DNA of 64,000 bases, from positions 868,001 through 932,000 of the forward strand of contig JALMQS010000852.1 of NCBI GenBank assembly GCA_024734495.1. The letters run 5' to 3'. Position 1 is the stretch's first letter, and every line of letters starts with the position of its first letter. Shown here in pieces: positions 10,900-20,934 of this stretch. Source of the DNA: Forficula auricularia. Taxonomy: Eukaryota; Arthropoda; Insecta; Dermaptera; Forficulidae. The notes below the pieces were generated by a model, which worked only from the letters and a program-made list of their open reading frames with translations, did no database searches and was not told the DNA's origin. A program made the position numbers and the translations under genes.

Positions 10900-11636
10900 A
10901 CTTGCCCTCCAATCCGGTACATTGTTACGCAGATGACAGCACCCTACATAACGCCCCTGCATCGCATAAAAACCGTGCAGACATTGCCTCTTCAATTAAT
11001 TTAGACTTATGCAAACTTAAAAACTGGGGATCCCAAAACTTAGTTAACTTCAATGCAGGGAAAACTCAGTGTTGCCTTATTTCTAGGCGCGTCGACAGAA
11101 ACCTCCCAAACATATCATTCGACTCAAACTCACTAGAATTCAGGGATAAAATTTCAATGCTAGGCGTAACTCTAGGGTCTGACCTTTCATGGAATGACCA
11201 TATCTCAACCACTGCTAAAGCTGCAGCGCGCAAGCTTGGTCTCCTATTTAGGTCTAGACGCTGTTATACTCCCAGTCAACTTATGCTGTATAAGGCTCAA
11301 ATTCGTCCCTGTCTCGAATATGGCTCTCATCTGTGGAGGGGTGCCTCCAAGCATTCTCTTGCCACACTGGATGCAATTCAGAAGCGAGCAATTAAACTAA
11401 TAGGAGAACCGGCTCTAACCAACTCACTCGACTCCCTGGCTCACCAAAGAACCGTTTCTGCCCTTTCCCTGTACTACAGATACTATCACGGTGTCTGTTC
11501 AGTCGAGCTGAAATCAATTATCCCCCTAATGCCCTCTTTACGCGAAACACGCGATTTTCTAACGCTCAGCACCCCTTCGCTGTCAAATTGGATAAAATTC
11601 GAACAAGCGCTTTCGCCAACTCTTTTATCCCTTTGA
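10831..11636 (+). pseudogene. LINE reverse transcriptase, C-terminal part
   Basis: Carries the YADD catalytic box at about 10924, LGVTLGSDLSWNDHI and the C-terminal thumb-like region (RPCLEYGSHLW). Another frameshift near 11575 moves the end (a RDWNSLPATIFPATYNL stretch) to the next frame, stopping at about 11746. No RNase H domain is recognisable. Confidence 0.8.
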
Positions 11637-12102
11637 CCTCCAGAGACTGGAACTCGCTCCCTGCCACCATCTTTCCCGCGACTTATAACCTTCAGCTATT
11701 TAAGACCCCTATCCACAGATACCTTCGACCCCCGCCCAACCCATAAAATTCTTTCTTCTTCTTTTCACGATGGAGGGGCCAACCCAGGCCTTTAGGGGTT
11801 GCACCTTTTTTGGTGTAACTCCTTCTCTCATCATTATCATAAAAAAAAAAAAAAAGCAAGCTCTTCGCTGGAGGGGGTTGAACGGGTGCAGATTGGGGTG
11901 GTGGAGCCACTGGGGGATCGCTTGGTTACTTGGGGGGCTACGTGGAAATCTTACTGAGACTTGGCAATGAAAAGGCTGTGAAGATCTGCTAAGCTCCTGC
12001 TCGGATTGACGGAAGTGCGAGGTGGCTGGAATGGTGTGTAGGACCAGGGCAAGTTGGCTTGGCTGGATCCCACAAAAATAAAATTATATTAAAAAAAAAA
12101 AC

Positions 12103-12262
12103 TAAAAAACACGCTTCTAAAAAGTACAAAATGATGTAATAATCAAAAAACTTGGGGCACTTTGTCTAACTTAATTAAAAATACCTACATGTTTCTGCGC
12201 CCCACACTTTTTGATTATTACATTATTTTGTTTTTTTTAGAAGCGTGTTTTTAGTTTTACTT
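12103..12262. repeat. Small foldback (MITE-like)
   Basis: The block with CACGCTTCTAAAAAG and GATGTAATAATCAAAAA near 12108-12170 is repeated in reverse at 12190-12258 (TTTTTGATTATTACAT, TTAGAAGCGTG). Arms are about 65 bp with some mismatches. It lies between the LINE tail and the next MITE. Confidence 0.75.
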
Positions 12263-12769
12263 TACCATACAGGGTATGGTCAAGTATTGTAATCGTTGAT
12301 GAAAAAAGTGTTTTTTTCGAAATATCTCAAAAACGGCTGAAACTATTTTGATTAAAAAAATTGAGCTAAACGATGGCATTTCGCTCTACAAAAAGCCCTA
12401 ATAAGTGAACATCGAAAAAATTACATTTTTCAAAATAATAATTGTTTTGTCAAAATGTCTGTTAGTTAGTCTTTTAGTTAGTCTGTGCGTTACCAAATTT
12501 TTTGTGGACGAGCTAGCTCAAAAACTAGAGTGAATATCGAAAGCAAATTTCGCACGTAGTTTTGGTCCACTAAGATTAAGAGCTGATTAGATTTTGGTGC
12601 ATATCGACCCAAAATTAAGGGGATGGAGGGGGTTAAAAATTGAAAATCTAGTCCATTTGAGCAAACTCAACCAAATTTTGTATACATAATCAGTGGACCC
12701 CAGAAGTTTATAACCCCCCTCCCTACATGTTTATAAATAATTTTAAGGGCCAGGTTGTATGGTAAAGTC
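12259..12769 (+). mobile_element. MITE family A, copy 1
   Basis: Begins ACTTTACCATACAGGG and ends GTTGTATGGTAAAGT, giving imperfect terminal inverted repeats around ACTTTACCATACA. About 0.5 kb and non-coding; it has at least eight relatives in this window. It sits in the intron immediately after exon 2 of the RSPH1 gene. Confidence 0.75.
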
Positions 12770-12879
12770 AAGTGGATGGGCACATTAGAACACGTTAGCT
12801 TATTTAAAATATAATTATTTAACCTGTTTGACAATAAATTTAATAAAATAAAAGGAATAAATTTAAATTTGTTTTGTAC

Positions 12880-13205
12880 CTTCATATTTAGTGCCATCAG
12901 GATAATAGAAAATCCCCGTTCCATTTTTAAATCCTTTTAACCATTCACCTTCATAACGAGGCCCAGTTCTGAAAACATATAATCCAAAACCTGAACGTTT
13001 CCCTTTAAAATATTGACCTTTATAAATATCTCCATTGGGTAAAATAGCTAGTCCTTGTCCATGGCGCTCTCCTAAATGATTACGCTCGCCTTCATATTGC
13101 TATAAATAAAAAAGGAAATTCATTATATTTTTCTTTAAAAGAAACATCAAGAAAAAGTAAAAATCTAACCCCTAAAGGATTATCGTCTCCTTCCCATTCA
13201 CCCAT
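12880..13205 (-). CDS. RSPH1: Radial spoke head protein 1 homologue, first two coding exons
   Basis: Radial spoke head component of motile cilia and sperm flagella, built from MORN repeats. Exon 1 is 13205-13170 (12 codons, starting [10 protein letters not shown]; an in-frame TAA lies 15 bases before the ATG). The intron 13169-13100 runs GTTAGA...TTTATAG. Exon 2 is 13099-12880 and joins in frame, ending in phase 1 at a GTACAA donor. Exon 2 encodes [15 protein letters not shown], then MORN units with [36 protein letters not shown] and YPDGTKYEG. The order and the N-terminal ERHGQG-type motif match RSPH1 rather than other MORN proteins. Only about 85 residues are here; later exons were not found at lower coordinates, where a MITE and a LINE lie. 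The gene may be interrupted or have a very long intron. Confidence 0.85.
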
Positions 13206-13559
13206 TACTTTACAGATTTAATAGTTCAAAGCCTTAGGTAAAAGTTTATTTATTAATATGAAACACAATAAATATTTACAATAATAGTCCAGTCAAATTG
13301 TGCTTCAAATGGGCCCTATGGGCAAAGTTTTGGGGTAGTTCTGATTTTTTGCATATATATGTTTTTTTTTGGGCGCTGAATCCAAATCCGAGGTCTCCCA
13401 CCAAAATTTCGTGACGCAACATTGTGGAAAATGCAAAAAAATGTGAAAATTTCCATTTGTGGCGGTTTTTCGTTGATAACTTGAAAACTATCAACTTTTC
13501 ATAAATAACCTATCTATTCAAAATGAAAGTTCATAAAATTTGCTACAAATTTCATTATT

Positions 13560-14012
13560 TAGATTTTTTCTCAGACCAACCGTTCGGGCTCAAGCTTTTT
13601 CGACCCAAAAACTCGCACTTTTTTCGATATTTTCCCATTTTGACCATGAAGGAGCACGTTTTCGACAAAGACCACTCTATACATTTATAAACAAGATTTA
13701 ATTTTCTACAATTCAAACAAGGTTTTATCTTAATTGGATAAATGGTAATCCGCAATGAGGTTGAAGTTTTGAAAAACTGCAATTTTTTGCAAAAAATCGT
13801 AATTTTTCCTTCATAAAATGAAAACCACTCATCATAGAAACTTGATTTCTATCTCATTCTCTAGGAAATTTTGTTGACTTGAACGTTTACTTGGACCACT
13901 TTTTTGTTAAAACTTAGATTTATAGATATCCAGCATTTTCCATGACAGGATATGCTCCGAACCCTCAGAAGTGATATAGAAAATGCTGGATATCTATAAA
14001 TCTAAGAGTTTT
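13560..14012. repeat. Repeat family F, copy 1
   Basis: Contains CCATTTTGACCATGAAGGAG, a stretch around AAAACCACTCATCATAG and a small inverted repeat (13914-13941 with 13981-14010, CTTAGATTTATAGATATC). These blocks recur in the same arrangement at 21418-22412, 24340-24900 and 33060-33960. Non-coding. Confidence 0.65.
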
Positions 14013-14119
14013 ATCAAAAAAGTAGCCCAGAAACATATATATGCAAAAAATCAGAAATACCGCAAAACTTTCCTGATAAAAACAATTTGAATGGACTATA
14101 ATAATATAGAATGAAAATT

Positions 14120-14340
14120 TAGAAATTCCACTGTTACGTCTTGCTAGAATGGAGCCGTGGCCAGCCCTTGTACTGAAGGCACGAGGACTGTCGCCTGGCC
14201 AGGTTGCTTCTAAAAGGAGATGGGTGGGGCTTCTGCGCCCAGCCGGGGATTGACTGCCGAGCGATGGAAGAATGGGTGAGTGGAAAATGCCAAAAAAGAA
14301 TTGAGCAGCCATTCATTTTTTTTTTTAGTTTAAATGATAG
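14120..14340. other. GC-rich insert of unknown origin
   Basis: Sharply GC-richer than its surroundings (14136-14290). It is open in more than one frame, but none is recognisable. It could be a fragment of a retroelement coding region or an exon; no splice sites support the latter. Confidence 0.3.
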
Positions 14341-14759
14341 TTTATTCAGCAAATTTATATACATATGATTTTTTTTATTAGGTCCCCTAACATTTTAGGA
14401 CCTTGTGTTAATATACTTGATCTAACCTACATTGCCGGCCTGGCATTCGGGGTTATTTTTTATAATTACATTTTTTTCTTTACAAAGTTTTAACATTTTC
14501 ATTTTTTCAAAGAATGAATAAAAATAAGGTTTACATTGGTTTTTGCAAGGAAAAGCTGAGAAACCTTGCTATCCTATGAGAGGAAAGAAGAGAAAAGAAA
14601 AAGGTAGGTATTGTACACAAGAGAAAGGAACAAAAGGAGGGATAGTAAGAGTGGGGGGGGGGGGTGAAGAGGTTTTATAAAATTTGCATTTTATTTACAT
14701 ATTCTTTTTTTTTTAACTTTAAATATAATAATAATAATAATAAAATTAACAGTGTCCAG

Positions 14760-15163
14760 TCACTGTTCAAGCCACCAGCATTCTTCAAGGCGTGCCTCTC
14801 CCTTCCACTTTTTTCTGAAAAAGGCTTTATTGTATCTCCAGTTGGAATTTAGCTGTCTAATATCTAGGAGCGGATCAATTAACAATTTTTTATTGTTCCT
14901 ATTTCTACTTAAATGGTATAGGATAGGAACTTTATTATTGTCCTGTATATACCCACGCGCATCCAGAAAGGGAAACGCTTCAGGTGGTATAAAACCCGTT
15001 TGAATGGTTTTCTCAAGGTATAGTTCGTTCGGATATACCGATCCAATATTCAATAATAATTGAAAAACTTCCTGTCTCACTCCGGTTACAGATATGAACT
15101 GTTTCTCATTTTTAATCGAAGTATAACCTCGGAATCCAGATGAAAAAACTTCTACGTCAGGTC
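14760..15163 (-). pseudogene. Unrecognised ORF fragment cut by a transposon
   Basis: On the minus strand a frame is open from 15163, where the hAT-like element begins, to a stop near 14760, about 134 residues. It includes GYTSIKNEKQFISVTGVRQE and KLLIDPLLDIRQLN. The spacing of hydrophobic residues resembles the region before the nuclease domain of DDE transposases of the Harbinger/IS4 kind, but this is a guess. No start codon is needed because the upstream part is interrupted by the element at 15164. Confidence 0.4.
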
Positions 15164-16782
15164 CAAGGGCGGATGCAGGAATTTTTTTTATGGGGGGGGG
15201 GGAGAATGTATATAAGGTGCCCGGTGTATATAAGATCTACTTTTTATCTCGGAAGTGTGTCGCGATCGAATTGTCCAAGCGGGGGGGTGAGTTTTACCCC
15301 CCCCCCCACTTATTGAAAAATGGATCCTATCTCAAACTAAATAAAAAGATCATTATATTTTTAAATTCATTTTCTTTTTCAACATTTTTAATAGAGATGG
15401 AAAAAATCGTTCTTTTTAGGGAATAGTTCTTTTATAGTTCGTTCATTATATGGAACTAGTTCAATTGAACTATATAGTTCAGAGGTGGCCGATGTATATA
15501 AGATCTACTTTTTATCTCGGAAGTGTGTCGCGATCGAATTGTCCAAGCGGGGGGTGAGTTTTACCCCCCCTCCCCACTTATTGAAAAATGGATCCTATCT
15601 CAAACTAAATAAAAAGATCATTATATTTTTAAATTCATTTTCTTTTTCAACATTTTTAATAGAGATGGAAAAAATCGTTCTTTTTAGGGAATAGTTCTTT
15701 TATAGTTCGTTCATTATATGGAACTAGTTCAATTGAACTATATAGTTCAGAGGTGGCCGATGTATATAAGATCTACTTTTTATCTCGGAAGTGTGTCGCG
15801 ATCGAATTGTCCAAGCGGGGGGTGAGTTTTACCCCCCCCTCCCCACTTATTGAAAAATGGATCCTATCTCAAACTAAATAAAAAGATCATTATATTTTTA
15901 AATTCATTTTTCTTTTTCAACATTTTTAATAGAGATGGAAAAAATCGTTCTTTTTAGGGAATAGTTCTTTTATAGTTCGTTCATTATATGGAACTAGTTC
16001 AATTGAACTATATAGTTCAGAGGTGGCCGATGTATATAAGATCTACTTTTTATCTCGGAAGTGTGTCGCGATCGAATTGTCCAAGCGGGGGTGAGTTTTA
16101 CCCCCCCCCTCCCCACTTATTGAAAAATGGATCCTATCTCAAACTAAATAAAAAGATCATTATATTTTTAAATTCATTTTCTTTTTCAACATTTTTAATA
16201 GAGATGGAAAAAATCGTTCTTTTTAGGGAATAGTTCTTTTATAGTTCGTTCATTATATGGAACTAGTTCAATTGAACTATATAGTTCAGAGGTGGCCGAT
16301 GTATATAAGATCTACTTTTTATCTCGGAAGTGTGTCGCGATCGAATTGTCCAAGCGGGGGGGGGGTGAGTTTTACCCCCCCCCCTCCCCACTTATTGAAA
16401 AATGGATCCTATCTCAAACTAAATAAAAAGATCATTATATTTTTAAATTCATTTTCTTTTTCAACATTTTTAATAGAGATGGAAAAAATCGTTCTTTTTA
16501 GGGAATAGTTCTTTTATAGTTCGTTCATTATATGGAACTAGTTCAATTGAACTATATAGTTCAGAGGTGGCCGATGTATATAAGATCTACTTTTTATCTC
16601 GGAAGTGTGTCGCGATCGAATTGTCCAAAGTCGATCCCGTATAACTTTATTTTCGATTTTAAAATTTAATGTTATAAAAAAAAAAAAAAATTATTTCCAA
16701 TTTTACAAATCGTGGCGCTTGCCGCTGCCCCTTTACGTATGCCCTCCGGGCCATGCCCCCCCCCCCCAAGCTACGCCACTGC
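15164..16782. mobile_element. hAT-like non-autonomous element made of tandem repeats
   Basis: The left end reads CAAGGGCGGATGCAGG and the right end, on the minus strand, CAGTGGCGTAGCTTGGG; both are typical of arthropod hAT-type elements, and both are followed by homopolymer G. I found no clear 8-bp target duplication. The interior is almost entirely the 268-bp tandem array. It interrupts the reading frame at 14760-15163. Confidence 0.55.
15223..16628 (+). repeat. Tandem array, about 5.2 units of 268-275 bp
   Basis: Units start at 15223, 15491, 15759, 16029, 16298 and 16573 (partial), each at GTGTATATAAGATC or GATGTATATAAGATC. They are nearly identical and differ mainly in the lengths of facing G and C runs. 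Each unit has a palindromic block GAACTAGTTCAATTGAAC just before its end. Open frames of about 70-80 codons recur in each unit but are a by-product of repetition. Confidence 0.95.
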
Positions 16783-17087
16783 CTGTAGGTATATAATATC
16801 TTAAATATTCAATTGTAAATTTAATCTAATTATAATCTATTGTTTTAGCAATCAATTAAAGTAGTACTTTTAATCACTTATATATATATATATATTTTTT
16901 TTTAATTTTTAAAATTGTTTATCTATGATTTATATCTGAAAAGTAGGTACTTATATAAAAATACATAAATTAAAAAAATGGTCTAATTTGATCCATTTTC
17001 CAAGAAGTTATATGGTCGAAAACCAAAAAAACCGTCCTCTTGAAGGGTTTGTTGAAAAAGTTTGAAAATTCTTGTCCGGTTGTCTGG

Positions 17088-17768
17088 TTGTCCGTTAGTC
17101 TGTGCGTTACCAAATTTTTGGTGGACGAGCTATCTCAAAAACTAGTGTGAATATGGAAACCAAATTTCACACGTAGTTAAGGTCCATTGAGATTAAGAGC
17201 TGATTAGATTTTGGTGCATATCGACCCAAAATTAAGGGGGTGGAGGGGGGTTAAAAATTAAAAATCTAGGCCATTTGAGCAAACTCAACCAAATTTTGTA
17301 TACATAATCAGTGGACCCCCAGAAGTCTAAAAATACAAAAACTAACCGCTCAAAACGGGGGGTGGGGGTGTAGGATCAAAAAATGAAAATCTTGACTATT
17401 TACCAAACTCAACCAAATTTTGTATACATAATCACCCAGAAGTCTAAAAATGCAAAAACTAACCGCCCAAAATGGGGGGGGGGGGTATGGTCAAAAAATG
17501 AAAATTTAGACTCTTGTACCAAACTCAACAAAATTTTGTATACACAATCAGTGGGCCCCTAGGAGTCTAAAAATGCAAAAACTAACCCCCCCCCCTATAT
17601 GATTATAAATAATTTTATTAAATAGACAAATTGATTTTTTTAAACTGAAAGTTTCAATTATTTTTGTTAAGCAATTTGAATCGCGAAAGTTAAATATTAA
17701 GATAAATATATATAATTTTATTAAATTTTAAATATAAGTGAGGGGCCAGGTTGTATGGTAAAGTCAAG
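17088..17768 (+). mobile_element. MITE family A, copy 2 (5'-truncated)
   Basis: Matches copy 1 from GTTAGTCTGTGCGTTACC onward to the GTATGGTAAAGT end. The middle holds about three variant copies of an internal unit (CAAACTCAACCAAATTTTG ... AAAAACTAACC) with poly-G runs, so it is longer than copy 1. Confidence 0.7.
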
Positions 17769-17794
17769 TGGATGGCCACATCAGAACACGTCAG

Positions 17795-18065
17795 CTTATT
17801 TATTATTATTTTCCTATTTATTTTTTTATAATGTTTATTAATATGAATGAATGTGGGCAAATATACACATAATATGTGGACGACTGACTATCTTTCTATA
17901 GAATGCTAGAAATGCAAAAACTGTGTGCGGGTGGGGTGGATGTGGGAGGTGCAGGAGGTGGGGTGTAGTTGTGGGGGATCCGGGGATGAGAGGGGGGTTT
18001 GGGTGTGGTGGGGGTTAGGTGCGTGGTTTCGGTGGGGGGAGGGGTCCAGGTCGTGTACTATATAT
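17795..18065 (+). repeat. G-rich repeat element
   Basis: GT- and G-run-rich (17925-18055), preceded by an AT-rich part with CATAATATGTGGACGA. The same element is present inverted at 48160-48450. The G runs could form G-quadruplexes. Non-coding. Confidence 0.6.
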
Positions 18066-18199
18066 ATTTGTTTGTTTTTTTAATTTGGTTACCGTGACAA
18101 GATGGCCGATAATAGCTTTTTGGAAATCTTTCAACTGTCAATATTATTTTTGGTTAAGGGAACAATTTTGACAAGTAATATATAATTCATTTACTGTTT

Positions 18200-18406
18200 T
18201 AATACCTACTCTATAATTCCAAACGGGCATATGTTGCGAATATAGTTTCCATACGTCCAGTGGTTTAGGCGTGAAGCATAAGAGTTAGTCACAGCAACGC
18301 GTGGTCGGGTCAGCTATTATTATCTATATTAATTTTAACCATATTAACGAGACGCTCCCCGCCAGGGGTTAGGAGACGCCGGGCCGAATGCCCGGCCGTC
18401 AGCTAG
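18200..18406 (+). mobile_element. Helitron 3' end
   Basis: A hairpin GCCGGGC-CGAAT-GCCCGGC (18378-18396) is followed by six bases, then CTAG (18403-18406), with T as the next base. A short hairpin just before a CTRR end inserted at a T is the hallmark of Helitrons. Upstream is a phrase around CCAGTGGTTTAGGCGTG that also occurs at 39220-39300 and 39590-39680. The 5' end was not found. Confidence 0.65.
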
Positions 18407-18970
18407 TTGTATATATAAATAGTTGTATGTATATAGTGAAGAATTATATTTGTTAAATATTTTCCTAAAGTGTGCCTTAAGTATGTGAAATAACAAATCT
18501 TTTGACAATTGTGTTAATAATTGGTTAAGATAAATAAAATTCATAAAAGAAAATCGGCCAGGGGGCAAATCTTGGAGACAAATAATTTTATTATTAAATT
18601 TTTTGATTTAAATATTTAATTTTTTTACAAGCTTTTATTACGATTGAAATGTTTGTATGTTGGTTTAGGTTAATATCTTACAAGCTAAATTAGAACCACT
18701 TCATCCTCTCAAAGGACGGATCAAAGGTGGTCTTCTCTTCTAGACCACCCTATAAATAGATATGAAATTTAAATTTTTAACTACAAAAAATAGAAAAATA
18801 ATTAATTTTGTTTATTGTCATTGTTGATTAATTAATTATCTAAAATATATATTTATTTATTCAATAATTGATTATTTATTTTTATTTTTGAAAACCAATT
18901 ATTATTTAAAAGTTTATTTTATTTTATTAGGAAGAGGAAAAATAATAGTGCATTTTTTTGATGATTTTTT

Positions 18971-18976
18971 TTTATT
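18971..18976 (-). terminator. Polyadenylation signal of the secreted-precursor gene
   Basis: AATAAA on the minus strand, about 105 bases after the stop codon at 19081. Confidence 0.55.
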
Positions 18977-19080
18977 CAGTAGAAAAAATACAATAAATAA
19001 ATAAATATTTACATCAATTACAAAAATAAAAAGCTTTCATGGTGTCTTTAATAGACTGTTGGTCGGATAATAAATAAAAG

Positions 19081-19884
19081 TTAAAAGTTGTGTTGGACGT
19101 GAACAGCCACACCTGCGTCAGGTTTGGAATGCCGAGCTGCTGGACCGACGAGTACTTTGGAAACGTCCGCTTGTCCCGTGACAACTGTATTCCCGTCCTT
19201 ACTTTTGTACAATTCTCCCTGAGCAGAGGCATGTCCGATGAGACCCACGTTTTTAATATAGGTGACATGTCCATCCGCGGAGCCACGTTCGGGCTTTGCA
19301 GGATCCCCAGGGAATCGGATCTCTGTGATTGGTCGCTGACCTTGACCTGTCAATCCTGCTTCACCTGCTGGTAGAAATCTATAGAGTGATCTAATCATAT
19401 CCAACTCCCTTTGGTCACAATGTGGACACATTTTATACAATTCAGCTCTAACATTATATTCTCGTCGTAGTCTTTTATGAGGGATTTGTGAAGGATTCTT
19501 GTCACTTGGAAGTAATCTATAGAGTGATCTAATCATATCCAACTCCTTTTGGTCACAATGTGGACACAATTTAAACAATTCAGCTCTAAGATTATATTCT
19601 CGTCGTAATCTTTTATGAGGGATTCGGGAAGGATTCTGGTCACTTGAATGTTGCTCCCGTTTTTTGTTGGCCCAGTATTCAGCTTCAGACTCTTCTTGAG
19701 TGATCAAAACGTCAGGTTCATCAACTTCCGATTTCTCCATTTTGTTACGCCAGAAGGGGCGTTTAGTAATGAATACCTCAGCTTCAAATCGTCCAGGTTG
19801 CTGAGTAGTTTGGGGTGTATCCCTGGGATTCTCATTTGCATATATGGAAGCTACGACTGCTAGCAAGAGGAAGGCGGATCGCAT
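19081..19884 (-). CDS. Secreted multi-peptide antimicrobial-like precursor (exon 2)
   Basis: 267 residues. A signal peptide covers residues 1-16 (hydrophobic core FLLLAVVASIYA, probable cut before NEN). An acidic pro-region follows, with KR and KKR sites. Residues 84-129 and 130-175 are two copies of a 46-residue unit, each with KRLRR (furin-type cleavage site) followed by EYN, CPHC and LDMIRSLYR. The C-terminal 65 residues (DGHVTYIKNVGLIGHA ... SKVLVGPAARHSKPDAG ... HNF) are Gly-rich and resemble the C-terminal domain of coleoptericin/attacin-type antimicrobial peptides. Processing would give two Cys-containing peptides and one Gly-rich peptide, as in other multi-peptide insect precursors. 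An acceptor site (TTTTTTCAG) abuts this ATG, and exon 1 also ends in an ATG, so translation probably starts one codon earlier. Antimicrobial activity is inferred, not shown. Confidence 0.8.
   Translation of the reverse strand: MRSAFLLLAVVASIYANENPRDTPQTTQQPGRFEAEVFITKRPFWRNKMEKSEVDEPDVLITQEESEAEYWANKKREQHSSDQNPSRIPHKRLRREYNLRAELFKLCPHCDQKELDMIRSLYRLLPSDKNPSQIPHKRLRREYNVRAELYKMCPHCDQRELDMIRSLYRFLPAGEAGLTGQGQRPITEIRFPGDPAKPERGSADGHVTYIKNVGLIGHASAQGELYKSKDGNTVVTGQADVSKVLVGPAARHSKPDAGVAVHVQHNF
19360..19635 (-). repeat. Two tandem 138-bp coding repeats
   Basis: Residues 84-129 (19635-19498) and 130-175 (19497-19360) of the precursor are in-frame duplicates. Differences are conservative (Leu/Val, Phe/Tyr, Leu/Met, Lys/Arg), and the KRLRR and CPHC motifs are unchanged in both. 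Confidence 0.95.
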
Positions 19885-20826
19885 CTGAAAAAACCCAAAT
19901 CAAAAACGATTTTAGACACAATTTGTAGAGAATTCATTTTAACCAAGGTATAAAATTAAGTATCTACTTATTATGAAAAATTTAAATCATCATTTTATTT
20001 TGAAATATGACATTTAAATTTTAGTGAAAAAGTATTTTACACTTAAGGACAAAATAATCGATCCACCTAGCACCTACTCTCTTTTTCTAAAACATGACTT
20101 ATTTCAGGTCTAGGCATTGGATTGGAATAAAAGAGGTGTCATAAGTTAAGGAATTTATCTCAGTTTAATAAGAAATAAATTGTTACACTTTCCAGACACA
20201 CCCTTGATATATGGAAAAAAAATAAGAACATAAGACAACTTGGTAATTTTAAGATATTCGAAATAAAGTGTACCTAATGTTTAATTCTAAATTTCTATAT
20301 TAAATTAAATTAAATTTATTGAGTAGAATAAAAATATAAGATAAATTTGAAAAATAATGAAATTATTCTTTATCTCAAAATTACAAAGTTCGCTTATGTT
20401 CTTATTTTTTTCCATATATAAAAAATGTGTCTACAAAATGTAACAATTTATTTCTTATTAAACTGTAATGAATTCCCTAACTAATGACACCTCTTTTATT
20501 CCAATCCGATGCCTAGAACCTAAAATAAGGCAAGTTTTAGAAAAAGAGAGTATAGGTGGCTCGATTTTTTGTCCTCAAGTATTTAAAGCTGTTTTGTGGT
20601 CCTCAAGGTGCTTAAATTGAATATAAAATTTGATCAAGGTTGGTTAAGCCATTTTCAAGATATTAAGAAAAAACCAATATTATCAATTTCACCGAAATCC
20701 GTTAGAGCCGTTTTCGAGAATCCGATTTTATATAATTATAAGAATTGGTAATTTATTAATAAAAGAGTTATAGAATAATAATATCCATTCAAGTAATGAA
20801 ATAAAATAAAATAATTTTCTACTCAC
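19885..20826 (-). other. Intron of the precursor gene
   Basis: 942 bp, donor GTGAGT (20826-20821), acceptor TTTCAG (ending 19885). More than half is a foldback element (20041-20580). Confidence 0.8.
20041..20580. mobile_element. Foldback element inside the precursor gene's intron
   Basis: Starts ACTTAAGGACAAAATAATCG, and the inverse is found at the end (20580, ACTTGAGGAC on the minus strand). Arms of about 240 bp pair with moderate divergence; shared blocks include ACCTCTTTTATTCCAATC and the CCTAGACCT/AGGTCTAGG region. Transcribed as part of the intron it would form a long hairpin. Confidence 0.8.
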
Positions 20827-20874
20827 CATTGCAACGAGTGTCTTGTTGGATCCTCAGCTTGAAAGAAGAATGAT
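20827..20874 (-). other. Exon 1 (5' UTR plus probable start codon)
   Basis: Runs from an initiator-like ATCATTC (about 20874-20868) to the donor. The last three exon bases (20829-20827) are ATG, followed by GTGAGTAG. Splicing places this ATG directly before the ATG of exon 2 in frame (Met-Met-Arg-Ser). The exact transcription start is inferred from TATA spacing. Confidence 0.65.
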
Positions 20875-20895
20875 CCTTCGAGAGAGAAACCGTGT

Positions 20896-20903
20896 GTTTT
20901 ATA
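20896..20903 (-). promoter_or_regulatory. TATA box of the precursor gene
   Basis: ATATAAAA on the minus strand, about 26-30 bases before the initiator-like ATCATTC of exon 1. Confidence 0.7.
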
Positions 20904-20908
20904 TGACG

Positions 20909-20918
20909 AGAGAAATCC
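20909..20918 (-). promoter_or_regulatory. kappaB-like site (proximal)
   Basis: GGGATTTCTC on the minus strand fits the Rel/NF-kappaB consensus GGGRNNYYYY and lies just upstream of the TATA box, as in immune-inducible insect genes. Confidence 0.55.
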
Positions 20919-20924
20919 CGTCAG

Positions 20925-20934
20925 AGTGAATCCC
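20925..20934 (-). promoter_or_regulatory. kappaB-like site (distal)
   Basis: GGGGATTCAC on the minus strand, six bases beyond the proximal site. It deviates from the consensus only at the A in position 9. Confidence 0.5.

Larger units (their letters stand above)
8903..12100 (+). mobile_element. Frameshifted non-LTR retrotransposon (LINE)
   Basis: The endonuclease-reverse transcriptase coding region of an APE-type LINE lies in consecutive frames: 8903-10213, 10213-10830, about 10830-11600 and about 11575-11746. Joins fall at about 10205 (2 extra bases), 10800-10840 and 11575. An A-run lies at 11842-11855 and another near 12090, so the 3' end is at one of them. No ORF1 is visible upstream. It looks like an old inactive copy of the Jockey/I/CR1 assemblage; the clade is not determined. 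Confidence 0.85.

Noticed and set aside
15190..16508. Repeated 70-80 codon frames in the tandem array
   Set aside because: They arise from repetition of a non-coding unit; homopolymer length changes alter their N-termini.
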